From the NCBI GenBank assembly GCA_002682825.1, contig NOKP01000031.1:186001-250000 (forward strand): a DNA stretch of 64,000 nt, given 5' to 3'. Position 1 is the first letter of the stretch. Each line of letters begins with the position of its first letter. Under the pieces are notes generated by a model. That model saw nothing but the letters and a program-made list of their open reading frames with translations. It made no database searches and was not told the origin of the DNA. This document shows, one piece after another, positions 20,915 through 34,000 of this stretch. This stretch comes from Neonectria sp. B-13. Taxonomy: Eukaryota > Ascomycota > Sordariomycetes > Hypocreales > Nectriaceae. The position numbers and the translations under genes were made by a program.

Positions 20915-23587
20915 TTAGGTCGTGTCGACCTCCATTCTGTCCTCTGTAGGTTTAGCCTCCAAAGTTGACGTCTCCTCGGGTGGTGAGGTGTCCATCAATG
21001 ATACAGGAGCCGGGTCTTTATGATCCAGCACTGCCGGACCAACTCCGACGCCGGGCCCACCTCCCATTCCGTTTCCTGCGCATAGTCGATATTCGCCGTC
21101 TGCTTTGGGTTCGATGATGCTCTCATCCAACGCCCACTTTGCGAGAAGCCCGTCGACGCCCAACCTCTGACCCTCTCCCTTCTCCATATGCCGCCCAACA
21201 TGCTCAGTCCACTCGTCCCACGACGTAGGTCCCTCGAAGACGGTCTGGCAGTCGGACTTTGGGCATGCTGACCGCTGAGGAGGATGGCGACGTTGAACGA
21301 GGCAAGACTGTTGCATTTCCTTGACATGAGCTTCCCACTCTGTTTGCAGTTTGCTATCACCCTTCGCAATTGCCCGTTTAATCTGGAAGGGAGCATGCAT
21401 TCGGCGCAAGTGCTGCGTGAACAGGTCTTTTCGGTTGAACTCGTTGCCCTTGCCCTCCGCCGTACTCTGGGTACAAGCAGAACATCGATAGTATTGCAAA
21501 CAGAGATGTTGCGAAGAAATGTGCCGCTTCCATTCGTTCTTGGACCCAAACGTACTTGTGCAGCCAGCGAATGAGAACGCACAGGGGAACGGTCGGGTGT
21601 GGGCAGCCGCAATATGCTTTCGCAGCGACGAGGAGTCTTTGAAAGGCGTGTGACTGCAATGGTTGCATCGTGTGTCTTGCTTCGGGAGTGACCGGCGAGG
21701 AGCCTTTGCCCTTGAATTGGGCGTCATCTTGAAATCCGTCGACACCATGGAGTCGTCAACGCCGGATTCATTTGCCTCATGAGACGCGCCCGTTTCTTCG
21801 GTCCTGACCTCGGGTAGGCCATCGGGCAAGTTCGTTCGGGGTCGGTCCACACCCTTGGGGGTCTCGTCACTCCTGTGACGAACGTGGCTGAGAGCTTTCA
21901 GCTGCTCTGCCGCTTCCTGCATCTCTGCAGAATCTTCCACCTCATCCTTCGGCTTGCTATGGGTGGCCCCAGAGGCGATGGATGCGTATGGGCCGGCTGA
22001 AGGGCTGGCATGGGGGATGTAATCGGGTCGATCAACGGAAACAGGCCCATCTCTCGAGGTAGACGAGCGGAATGAATGTTCCTGGCCTTCTGGTTCCCGA
22101 CGTATACGTGCAGGTGTGCTTACGGCGTGTTCCCGAGCCTCTAAGAGGATACGACCATCCTCCACTTCCTTGGCCGAAGGTTTGATGCCCGAGGAGCCGA
22201 CCAGTCTTTGATACAGATGAATCATGTTGTGCGAGCTGATGTACCCCAGGAAACAGCAGACTTTATCGTGCTGTACCACGTTCCAGATGGAGTGCGGCAT
22301 GGAAATAAGGAGCATTGTAGGGGGGCCCAGAAACATACCCTCAACAGCGATCTTGGCCCCGAGAGGCGGTGTGTTGTGTAACCATTGAGAGAAGAAGGAC
22401 ATGTCAGGGCTTGCATCGCCAACAAATGTGGTACACACGAGGATACGGGGCTCGTCGAATCTAAGATCAACCACAGATTCGGGGTCGATGAGCTGGTCCT
22501 CGCGGTCTCGAGTACCCTGGCCGTCCGTATCACCGTTTTGCAAATTGGCCGGCTGTGCCCGGGCAGGCAATGGCGCCAGACTCAGGCTCTGGCCCTTTCC
22601 TGGAGTGAGAGTGAAGAAAATGGGAGTTTGGGCGGCAGGCGGTGGATTTCCGGTACCTCCATTTGTTGTCCGGGGAGCTTGAGCGTGTTGTTGCTTCTGG
22701 GAGAGTGTCTCTTCGTGCAGTCTCTGGACGCTGAAGGGTCTTCCGGACCCAAGTTTATGCAATGCTTCCACCAGGTTGGATGTGAAGGAACGGTCTGAGC
22801 TCTCTGACTGGTTGCGATCGGGGGTACAAGCAGCAATACCCTGTTTTACTCCATGGCTGCCCGCTGTGGGGGGATCTGGTACTGAGCACGTATCAAGCAA
22901 CAAGAGGATATCTGACTGAGCATCTTCGAAGAGGCAGCGAACACCGTCCCACTTAAGCTTCGCAGCGTCTTCCCGAGCATTGCTGTGAAAAGTGGTCAGA
23001 CACAGGAGGAGGCGAATCCGGTCAGAGAATAGCCTACTCACCACGCCCAGAAGAGCTGGCCATCAGGCCCCGCATACCCGTGACCAGCATAGTAAATAAT
23101 GAGAAGGTGGTTGGCCCTGGCATGTTCAAGGAAGGAGGCCATCTGAACGCCCAGTTTGATACTAGGATTGGGAACTGTCGGGATGTGCCATCGTTCGGTG
23201 CGAAAGTTGTACTGTTTCTGGAAGACCTGCTCCAAGGCGACAAGGTCATCATCCACGGAATCGTCCTCTTCCCACCTCAACAATAGCACGGAGACATCGG
23301 TGTACGGGGGACGCTCCGTCTGGCGCTGGATGAGCATTGCAGCATCTTGAAGGTGGCGGGCAAAGGATTCGAAATCATGGCGTTCAGCTATGGGCGCTTC
23401 TTGTTGTACGGGGTAGTGTTGCTGAGGCTATTACAGAAGCTGAGTTAGTACGAATGGTACCAATGCATTCGGGGTGGTTCGAGGTTGAAGGGCTGACCGA
23501 TTCGTGGGGATACTGGGCAGGCTGAGGCTTGGGCGTGACAGCATTGACCTTTGGGGCCAGCTTCCGCTTCTTGCTAGAGGGTTCCAT
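20915..23587 (-). CDS. Caspase-like (peptidase C14 fold) protein fused to C2H2 zinc fingers
   Basis: Exons 23587-23498, 23427-23042 and 22982-20915 give 847 aa; joins are supported by TACTAAC and CTGAC branch sites and frame continuity. The N-terminal caspase-like domain spans about 40-240: YYAGHGY places the catalytic His at 146 and LLLLDTCS the Cys at 191, followed by the family-typical IAACTPDRNQSE...FTSNLVEAL segment. A second conserved block at 336-423 (ILVCTTFVGD, AKIAVEGMF, SIWNVVQHD) matches what I recall after the caspase domain in fungal C14-like proteins. Residues 425-590 are disordered. A zinc region at 598-758 follows (CNHCSHTPF, GCTSTFGSKNEWKRHISSQH, NRKDLFTQHLRRMH, CPKSDCQTVF). 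Residues KKRK at 6-9 could serve nuclear import. It may cleave, sense or regulate; activity is not shown. Confidence 0.85.
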
Positions 23588-26500
23588 GGACGGGGAGAAG
23601 CGGTGGTGGACAGGTTCGGAGGAGAGACAGTCGTGGGCTACTGGTGAGGGTGGTTGGTGACCATTGATTGGCGGACGGGTAAAACAGCGGGTGGACGATG
23701 GTCCAGACCAGGTGTTGGAGAAAGAGGGGCCAAGATCGTGATGTGGTGGTCGGGCTTCAAGACTGGAGAGAGTCGCAGTGGGAGAGTCGAAGGCGAGTGG
23801 ACGAGGTGACGAGAGGCTGAGAAGAAGAGGTGAAGAGGGGGGCAAGGCCGCACAACGAGACACGAGAGATTGACCGATAAACTGAAAAGATTCCGGGAGA
23901 TACCGAAAGACACTATGAGAGAGAGAAGGAAGGGGGGGGCAAGAGAGAAAAAGAAAATAAGGATCCAAGGCCGAGAAGGAAGGCAGAGAAACGGAGAGTG
24001 GCCAGAGAGGAGGAGAGATGGTGAGAGCAAGAGGGACGCGGGTTAGTGGGAGCGAAGAACGAGACCATGAGAGTGAGAGAGAAGAGAAGAGGGAATAAGG
24101 CTGGCGTAGGCTGGAATTGGGGATCGAGGCTCGGCAAGGCTGTCGTGTCTCTGTAGCCCAATATGGAAATGTGGTGGAGTCACTTCCTTTGATTGGCCAC
24201 TAGGCGAGACGCAAAGGACCCGAGGACCATGGAGCAATGGGGCTTTGTCCTCGACGGGGAAAACGGGGTGGGGACAGGGCAGAAGACAGGAGCGACCCGG
24301 CAGGGCCAGCAGGAAGAAGCGGGAAAGAGCAAAGCAAAAGGCAGCTGCAACGGAAGGTGAGAGAGGGGCGGGCTCCGCCTTCCCGTCAGCCTCTCACCAC
24401 TCCCCCTCTCACCTCACACACATGATACATCCTCAGAGGCTCACAGGGCTCACACACTCACCACCACCCACAAACCTTCTGTACAAACAACGCGCACGTT
24501 ACGTATGCACGCAGTCCCAATGGTGTTTGTGTCTTGTATCTTGTACGTCAGTCAAGGGACAAGACAATTGCATTGTTCGAGAGTGAAGATCAGTCTCAAC
24601 AAGGTTTACAGGGCCAAGACACGCGGTGACAGCATGCAAGACGACGGGACAGACCAGATGAAGTACAGCCGGGTACTTCGTAAAAAGAGAGGGGAATGGC
24701 ATGAGACAAACCCGCTTGGTTGAACTAGGAAAGTCTGCGGGGAGACAGACAGAGAGGGTCCCAGCAGTGCCTGCCTCCTTCTCCCTTACCAACCTAGTAC
24801 TTACTTGCCTATAACGGGGGGTTCAACCAGCCAGCCAAGCAGAGGGGGAGGAATTACCTGCAGCCTCCAGGACACCTACCTGCCTTCCACCACACTACTG
24901 GTAGCCACAGACTCGCAGCCTCCTCCACCCCGCCCTACTTACCTACACTGCACTCTACACACTACAAACCACCCACCTATTCGCTACACGACACTGCAGA
25001 CACGCGGCCGGCTGGCTCTGGTGCAGACGCAGCCAATGGGGGCGCTGTCTGCATGGCTTCCGTCCTCGGGCCCTCAGTCTATTTCCCTCGTCCCCTAATT
25101 CTTCTGGCATGCGTGTGGGTGTGCATCTTCCCACTGCACGCACGACTCCTACTACCACCCACCTCTAAATATGCAAGAGTATCATCAACATCCACCACGA
25201 TGTCCAAAGTCCCAGAACCTCTCTTCTCTGTCCGCTGTTATGTCCATCTCCGTTGTGCATCACACGTCTGAGGCACATTGAGGCACATGCCCTACCCTGA
25301 CTGCCCTCAAATAGCACTGGGCTGACACCGTCTCCCCAACGTCAGCAGAGAAGAGGCATGTCTGTATGACTTTACCACTCCAGCTAGCACCTCGCTACCC
25401 TAGCTACCCGACGATGCGGCCGCGGCCTCCGTCGAGTGGAGCAATGGCGCACCCTCCCCTTTGCCACCCTGGCTGGGGACTCCCAGTGGTGGATGACTAG
25501 AGCTGGTCCGGGGATCGGTGGATGGATGAGTTGCGGACTAAGCGGACAGTGGTCAAAGACGACAAACGTGGGTGGGCGACGAGAGTAACAAGGGAGCTAC
25601 CACAGGACAACAAGAGGACGGCGAGTGGGCGAGAAGGCCGAGAGGGCTACGCTACAGTAGCACCGGCAGCAAGAAGCACAACTCGCATCATCGTGATAGG
25701 CTCACAAGCTCAGCCCCCTCCCAGAGTCTCAGCCGGGTCCAGCAGCAAAGCAGCCCAGCCCAGCCCGGCCGCCGCCCATCAAGACACCGGCAGTCGTGGA
25801 CATGCCATTGTCCAGCACATCGTCCATCCACACACCCATTCATCCATGCCGAGGACAGGGCTGTCTCGCTCACACATCAATGCCTCACCGCCGAGCCGAC
25901 GACACGGCCATGGCGACACAGGGTCGGTAACCTCCCACTCCAAGTTCCCCGAGCCAAGTCGGACTTGGTCTTACATAGGATTCGGCGACTACCGTTACAG
26001 CAACGCAGATTCCCAGGTCCAGGTTCAACAAGATGCGCTCTGCCATAAACTCCGAATACAACCACGGCGAATTGACAGTCAGCCGAGTGCTGAGATGAGA
26101 CCGTGCCTTCGACCCGTTGGCCGCTATGATGGATGCATATGCGAGGTTGCTGTTGTTATGTTACGAAGTGGGGTGCTTCGTACATATTCGTACATGCGCG
26201 TTGGTTTGTTATTGTCCTTTTGGCCGCCTCGATTCTCGGGAGCCAGCCTCACCATCGACCTCACCACAGACGGATACTTGCTTTCGTACCCCCACATTGA
26301 CGTGCTAGTTGAACTGTTGAAGACGGCGAGGCGGGCAAGGGTTCATGGTGTCCTCGACGCATCCCCTGTTATCCATCCAGGATGATGGGATCTATGAAGG
26401 CAAATTGTCGACTCAGTTCTAATCCCAGGCTGCGTCGTCAGCAGTTGAGGCAGAGTTACAGGTTGCATGTTGCTCCATGATAATGGATGATTGGATGGTG

Positions 26501-29061
26501 ACAGGATCACAGATGGCTGGATAACCCAAAGCAACATACCTCCCCCTCTTCTGCCCTCGAAATAACCCCTCTCTTCCACCTTGTTGATCTCCAATCGCGC
26601 TGTCAAGCCTAATGGGCGCAAGCATGGACTGCCTGGTGCCACAAGGCGAATGATTCGACAGCTTCTTGGCTACCTACCGTCTTGGACTGTTGCTTCTTTC
26701 TGAGCCGGCTGCATTTTCAGCAGCAGGGCTGCGGGCCTTGATTGGGCGTTTGGTCTCGGTTAGTGTATCGACAGGTTGAGTCTAGATTGTTAAAGTGCAG
26801 ATGCCATCGATGGCTGGAAGTGCGGGCGTGCATACTCTTTGTCCTCCCTGTAGCTTCCGCCGAGTTGTGATTCGTTTCATGCCATTTTTGCGTGAGGCCA
26901 CCCACCAAGACTGACTCCGGCGTGGGCGGGCATGGTCATATGCAAGGGTAGCATGAGACGCACATGGCCGCCAGCCTCGCCTGCGAGTCCATCTTGGTGC
27001 CAATTGCTAGCATGGAGGAAGAGAAAACACAGGCAGGTACGGAATCCTAGCTAGTAACCCCATGGTCAATTCGTCTCGAGTTACGTATATAGTCTAGGTG
27101 GTGGATGGTTGATCTTTTAGGTTCGTCGGTTTCGCTCTCCATGGCCTATTCTCTTCCAGCAGGATTTGTACTCGACTCGACTGGCTGAGCTTCTCGTGTC
27201 ATGGGCTCCCTCTCAGACTTCAACCCCCGCCACAGTCAGGTAAACTGGCATACTGGCTAACCTCTGTATGTAAAAGGGGGTGCAAATCTGTTCCTGTTTA
27301 TAGCTACCCGAAACAGACGTACCCCTGCTTCAATACGGTATCCAAAGGTTGTCTGGGCTTCAGATGGCTGTCAGTGGTGGAGAAGAAGCAATGGATCCGG
27401 AGATGGAGGACGGAGGGTGCTGAGTGATGACGACGAGGCAAGGCTCGAGTGTGGCGAAGCACAGCCACTTCCGTCCCCGCAACTCCCGAGTCAACGGGCA
27501 GGCGAATGGATCCTTGGCGGATAGGGTCACAAACGTTCACAGTCACAGTGTGCAGAACAGGCATAGAGCTGCGGGCGAACCAACCGTCTCGAAGCAGCTG
27601 TGATGGCTTTCCTGATTGAGTCACAGGGACGGTAAATACTTGCTTGACGGCGGCAGAAGATACAGGTGCACCACAATCCCTGGGTATATGCCAGGTAGTG
27701 CAGCGCAGGATCTTGGCCACGGATCTCTGGATCACTCGGAAGCCGGCCATCAAAGCCAAACCAACGGAAACGGCGGAAACATCTGGCCCCCCCGAATGGT
27801 CACCAGGCGCAGGCAGGCTCCGGCCCGAGTGGGCTTACCCACCCTTGGAAGGCCCCTGGAAGGTCCCTGGAACGATCGATCCCGGATTGCCGTCCGTATG
27901 CGAACGGCTCCATTACTTCACTGGCCGCCAGAGAGAGGCACGGGATGACACGGCATCTTTGCAAGCGAGACGAAGCGTGGAGGCGACAAGACAAGGAAGC
28001 AGGAAGAGGTGAGGGAGGCCAAGGAGCTCTGAATCCGCCGTAATGGTTCCTCGGACAGCCAGAAACTCTCGCGCTGGATTTAAACCCGAGAGCCAAGCCC
28101 GAGGAGCCGCTGCACAGCCACGCCAGCCTCGTGGTGACTGGCTCCATCAGACAATGGCGATAGTTGAGAATGGAAGCCTGGCCGAAGTCCTGCGTTACCG
28201 ACAGTACCTTCCGTGGTTTTGCGTCGCACATCAGTTATCCAGTGGGACTCGAGCTTACGAACAGGGCCGGTGAGCATTCTGCCTCGCAAGCTGCCCATCT
28301 GTCAACCCCCGATTACCGCAGATTCGGGCATCTCATCTGCGAGTCCCGTCCATCCACCCTGCTCGCTCGCCCGCCAGTTCGTTCCCACATCAAAGTGCAC
28401 TGCCGTAGCAGCGTCGCTTCCCGCGCTCTTAGTGGGTGTTGCAGGCACGCGGGCCACTGAAGCTATTCTTGGGTACCCACTCCTGGCAGCTTTCAGGCGC
28501 TCGGGCTGGCCGCTCGTGTCCAGCTGCTAGGTTCCATTGCTGCTTGTGTCGATGCGGATGGCTTGCGTGCTTTGTGCGAAGCCCGCTGCTGCGTCACAGT
28601 TACAGGGCTCCTTGCGCTCTGGGTAGGTTGTGTCCCCGAGGCTGCCCTGATTAAGCGGCCCTTAGAGGCTAAGCTACAGCGAAAGCGGGTACCGTTACGT
28701 AGGTTGGTACCTGCCCGCCATCTATTCCTGCCCGCCATCCTTCCCAGATCCATGCCCATGCCTGGTGCCCAACTCCCGCTTTGCGCTGCAGGTCAAGTTT
28801 GTCAACCTGTGACCAACAAGCAGCCAACAATCAGTCGCCTTCGCAGGGCCTATTACCTCCAAGCAGCAGCATATCACCTCCAGCTTTCTTTTCCCCATCA
28901 TACATCCGTTCTTTTGCCATCGCATTGCAACCACCAACTGCGACCCTCCATCCCACCCCTCAACAACACGCCTCGACGACTCGATCACTCGATTCCACCT
29001 CGCAATATCTTCAATCACAAGTCAAGTCACATCTCAGCAGCTCAGGCATACCCCCGTCCCC
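23588..29061. other. 5.5-kb intergenic region between the divergent caspase/C2H2 and patatin-like genes
   Basis: The left 600 bp is pyrimidine-rich on the minus strand (CTCTCT and CCCCCCTT tracts), fitting the leader of the caspase/C2H2 gene. The last 250 bp before 29062 is C-rich and A-rich, as expected for the patatin-like leader. Between them are many open frames on both strands (longest 287 codons, 25522-26385), without domains, codon-like bias or introns; I regard them as chance ORFs. No tRNA or other structured RNA was recognised. Confidence 0.45.
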
Positions 29062-31066
29062 ATGGACTCTTATGGAGTCAGGAGGAAGGACACCACAAAG
29101 GGGCCGCCTCTCCGTGTCCTATCGCTCGGTAAGCGCCTCTTCAGGCTTCGGCGCCGTCAAAATCTCTGTTAAACGGCCTCGCTAACCCACTTTCCCTGCC
29201 AGACGGAGGAGGTGTCCGCGGCTACTCCATCTTCATCATCGTCCAGGAGTTGATGCACCGAACCTTTGTCGAAACCGAAGGCCGCGCTCCCCGCCGTCAC
29301 GAGATCCCCAAGCCATGCGACCACTTCGACCTTATCGTTGGCACCGGCACCGGCGGCCTGATCGCCCTCATGCTGGGTCGCTTGCGCCTCGACCTCGAAA
29401 CCTGCAAGGAGCTCTACGTCCGCATGACCCGCGTGGTCTTTGAGACGGACAAGACCATCGCCGGCATCCCTTACCGCTCCACTCTCTTCAAGGCTAGCAA
29501 GCTCGAGGAAGCCATCAAGCAAGCAGTCCGGGATCATACCGCCAACGAAAAGGAGGGCAACGACGGCGCCGAGCCCGACATTCTCAGCCCTCTCAACCCC
29601 GCCCTCTACTCGAGCGCCGCCGCCCCCAGGCGCAATGCCAGCAACGCCAGCGTCGTCAGCTTCAGCGCTCGCAGCCCCGCCGCCCAGATGTCGCGGCCCT
29701 CATACAGCCCGAGGCACGGCGACCCCAACGCCCGGTTGTACGACTCTCGAGAAAACCGCACCAAGACGTTAGTTTCCATTCCTTGCTCGGTTCCCAAAAT
29801 GTTTCCAAACGTGGATGTTGTCGCTAACAAGCCCGCAGCGCTGTCACTGCCATGTACAAGGGATCTCCTCGAGGATCACCGCCCGCCGTTCTACGGTCCT
29901 ACGATTCTCGACACGAGCCTCCCCCCGAATTCGACTGCAAGATTTGGCAGGCTGGTCGCGCAACCTGTGCTATCGGTCTCGCCTTCAAGCCCATTCAGAT
30001 CGGTCAATCCGTCTTCCACGACGATGGCGTTGGTACTTTCAACCCCAGCCCCGAAGCCTTGGATGAGGCAGTAGTGAAGGAGTGGCCGGGACGGGAGGTC
30101 GGTGTTTTCGTCAGCATCGGTACCGGACGGAGACCCCGAGGCAGCGATGCGAATTCACAGATGTGGTACGAGGGATTCCTGGGCGAATTTGCGGAGGCGC
30201 GGAGGAGGTTGATCTCCAAGATCGAAGGGTGCGAAAAGATTCATGAGTACATGCTTCGGGAGCACCTCTCGAAGCGCGGCGTCAACGCCGAGAACTACTA
30301 CCGCCTAAACGTAGAGATCGGTGTAGGCGAGTTTGGTATGAACGAGTGGAATCGCCTTGGAGATATCAGCACAGGGACACGGCGATACATGGCCAAGGAG
30401 GCCGAGCAGAAGATGATCCGAGGTGTCACGACCAAGCTGGCCAAGATCCATCGGGCAAAGCTCCGTTTCGAACGCGCGGCGCGAGGAATACCAGAGTTGG
30501 TCAAGTCAACATCGAGCACATTCGAGCTGCCGCTCGCGGCTGAACTCCCTGGCGACTACCCGATGACGGTACCACTGCCTCATAGCCCACCCAGCCGCTC
30601 GTCTTTTGAGTCCGGGTCGGATAGTCTTCAAATCCACAACGGCTATGCCTCCCCTCGCAGCTCCAATGAGCGCATCCGTCCCAGTACCGGGACCTCGGGG
30701 GGCTCGCCTCCTCCAGGCCATCGGCAAAAGCCAGCGCCGCCGAGCTCGAGCGCGCCGTCCTTGCGGTTTAATGACCCAGATCACCTCTCGGTGAACGCTC
30801 CCACCCCGTCACAATACCGAGACGGTTCAGGGTCCGACTTGATTTCCATCACGAGCCCGGATGAACAGCCGAGGCCGTCGTCTTCAAGGCAGGCAGCTCC
30901 CCTTCCGACACGGATTGAGCCGCCGCCACTACCGCCCAAGACGCCGCTTCCGGAGAATCAGCAGGGAGGTAGGCGTCCACCCGTACTTCCGCCCCCGTAT
31001 CCTATGGACGACGAGGAGCCGCCGCCAGTGAACATGGCTCGAAAGCCTGATTACCGAGGTAGGTAA
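29062..31066 (+). CDS. Patatin-like phospholipase-fold protein lacking the nucleophile serine (predicted pseudoenzyme)
   Basis: Exons 29062-29128, 29203-29767 and 29839-31066 give 619 aa. The oxyanion motif DGGGVRGYS begins at residue 23. The GxSxG elbow that should carry the catalytic serine reads FDLIVGTGTGGLIALMLGR, so Gly71 (codon GGC, 29346-29348) occupies the Ser position. The Asp motif is present as VFHDDGVGTFNP (Asp272). The rest of the fold (LDLETCKELYVRMTR, the IAGIPYRSTLF strand, GVFVSIGTGRRP) is intact. A Ser/Pro/Arg-rich insertion covers about 140-210 and the last 150 residues are a proline-rich disordered tail. If the dyad serine is truly absent, lipid hydrolysis should be lost and a binding or scaffolding role is likelier. 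The splice joins around the motif are clean, so a model error does not explain it. Confidence 0.9.
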
Positions 31067-34000
31067 TGAAGGATGTTATGAAAATGTCGAAGAGGAATAA
31101 GGGAGCGAGCTTCATGTTTCATGACTTAGATCCCCGTCGCCATGTTGGTTGCGAAGTTTGGGATGGTGTTCCGATGCCAGCTCCACACATAAAAGCAGCG
31201 GGACTTTGAGAATGTTCAGACAGGGATGGCGTTGTGGTTTTCTTAATGGACTGACGATTTATTTGCGTGCCCATTTTTATTCTGGCACATCTAGATACCA
31301 CCGGAGGAGGATGCACATGTCCACGTTTGTTTTCATCGGTTGGACGAACCGGGAGGAGCAGAGGAGGTGGTGAACGTGGAAAGGACTTTTACCATAGCTT
31401 GGGTGGATGTAAATTCAGCTGAATCGAATCGAATAGAAAGGGTGTTTGAATGCCTCGTACACGACAGACCCGAAACAATGAGTGGAGGCAATGACCATGT
31501 CAAAGGCGAAGTGAAAAGCGAGGGAAAGATGCGACTGAGGGCGGTAGCGACGACCAGGTGTTGCGATGAGGAAGTGGGATGACGACGACAAGAGAACGCA
31601 GCCAATCAAGGAGAGTGAGCGACGATGCGTTGAGATTGCAGGTCAATGGATGGAGCTAAGGCTCTGAGATACTGTGTACTATGTAGACCTGGAAGGCTTT
31701 ACTAGGAGCAGGTGACATTTTACCTGTCACTAATAAGGTAGCAAGCAACAACAAGCGCGCGCGCAGAAGAGTCCGTTCGAGTCAAGTGAACGGCCGCATC
31801 TAGAGCGCGCAGCGCAGGGACCATGAGGCTTCGAGTCAGATACCCACCCAGAGCGTCCAAGCTGGCCGTGTGTGAGGAGGTTGTTGTCAGTGATCGAGCG
31901 ATTGTCGAACGATGCATTCGTACTAACCAATGCTGGTTGTTGATGCTTCTATCGCTCTCAGAATCCTGATGTAAGCGGTGTCTGTCCAGGCTAATTATTG
32001 AAATGTTGGCACGGAATCGTGGATGGCAGCTCCCTCTCTGTCTGTTTCTCTGAGACTTGTGGATATGGACATGGACGATGTACTCTGTACGTGTAAGATC
32101 CCCATCCGAAGATCCCGCGCGACGAAAACGCCAGCAAAAGGCCCGTGGGAAGGCTATCCATGGATCCCGGGGGGGGGGCAAGGTTGGGTTGCAGGGGGGG
32201 CGACCGTAGTGAGCCACGCTGTGGCTGCAGTGGAGGGCTACGAGTGACGCCAGGTAGTAATAAGACGTGCGTAAGACGTGCGTCCAGAGTCCAGAGCCAC
32301 GGCGTACAGGGATGGACGGGGACATCCGTCGATGAAGCACGGGTGGTGAGAGCAAAGACCTGTTGACATCCGGCTGCATGGAGCCTGGGGCCAGTCTAGC
32401 GCGAGGGCTTTCGGCGCGGGTGGGATGGCCCCCCGAGTCCGGTCTCTGGGATCTGGGATCTGGGTTGCATCAGGGACGACAAGAGGAGCGGCAACGACGT
32501 AATTAATGGGTATATTTGATGTCCAAGAAAGCGTTGAGTGGATAGAGTAGAGGGAGCCAAGGCAACCGAGTGATTAGAACAGAGAGAGGACATACTAATT
32601 AGAATGTGTAGCATACTTGCGCAATCAGACACAGACAGATACCTACAAGACACCTCTGCCAGATATCCGTCCATCCCCCTTTCTTCCCAATAAGGACGAG
32701 GCTTTTCTCGCGGCAGTGCTCCCTACATCCTGTATCCGTACGACGTGCATCTCGGCACTCGTACATACGTACATACAATGCATCCTCCATGGCGGCGCAC
32801 TAGACATGTCGGTCTTAAGACGTGGAAGCCCGTCATTCTTCAGTCCATCTTGCATTTGCTTCTTCCCTTCTGTACCTATGAGCCACATCGAAGTGGAGCA
32901 AAGGCACTAACACCGGTACTCCGTAGCAAGCTCAGTAGGGCGGCCACTCTCGCATATCCAGGTACCACCCACCCACACGCAAGCCCTGGCATTTGGCACT
33001 TCGCTTCATACCCCCAATGCATCATTGTTCTAGTCAGCCAAACGCCAAAAGTGCTTGTTCATTTCGAGATCGGGGGGTTCTATTCGACCCGGGGGCGTTG
33101 TGAATGACAAAACTCTGGTTTTGGGTGGGCTAGAAGGGGCTGTCCCTGTTCTGCTTCCTTTCCGTTCCCGGCGATGGAGGGGAGAGAAGGGGTTCAGTTG
33201 AAGTTTCAGGCACACGGTCAGCTGCCACAAGCACACCGCACAACCTTCAGTGACAAAGAGCTCCGGCTCCAGAAGCTGGCTGGGATTCGTGCTGTAGTTC
33301 GCGCGGCGTGGGAAAGGGAAAAAAAGTGAACAAAAGGAAAACCATCCTCCCCTCCTCCCCCGGTCTAACGCCAAATGGGCCAGCACAGTGTGGTGTGCAT
33401 GCGCATCACCCATTTACCCACCATTGATCGCCCGCTTCGCCGCCCCATTCATACAGTAACTTATTCTTCCCATCGCGCTTCCCGTCCGTCGATACCACCT
33501 ACAGCCGTGCTCCCGAATGTACCTGTCATCCGATGGGGCCCCAGCCTCACCTTAGTCCTCGCTCTTCTCCTGCCCTTTTTCCTTCATTTTATTCCTTTTC
33601 CGATAGAATTAAACAAGGTGTACTATATGTACCAAGAATTCCATCATACCTCCCGTCAGATACAATATCTATCTACCTACCTAGTAAGTAGCAGGTGGGC
33701 GCGAGTGCTGTGGAAAGCCGGCGAACTGGCATCTGGATGTCGCCGGTAGTGCCGCGCATACTAACTACATAGTACCTGCCTTCCCAGCCAGCCTTCCCAG
33801 CTAGCTCGAGTGATGGGAAGTGGACTAGTCGGCTCCAGACCTCCCTAAAAGTAAGGCGCAGGGCAGGTCCAGACGGTCCTGGGACGGTGGACTCCCGGGC
33901 TTTCCTAGGCTTCCTTGACTCCTCCAGGCTCTTGGCAGGTTTAAGGCAGGCACGCCGCCGCACGCCGGCTCCATCTCCGTACCCGTGTCCGTCCTCAGGC

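Noticed and set aside
25522..26385. 287-codon plus-strand ORF between the caspase/C2H2 and patatin-like genes
   Set aside because: No domain, no introns, composition like translated GC-rich spacer, and rival frames overlap it; judged a chance ORF.
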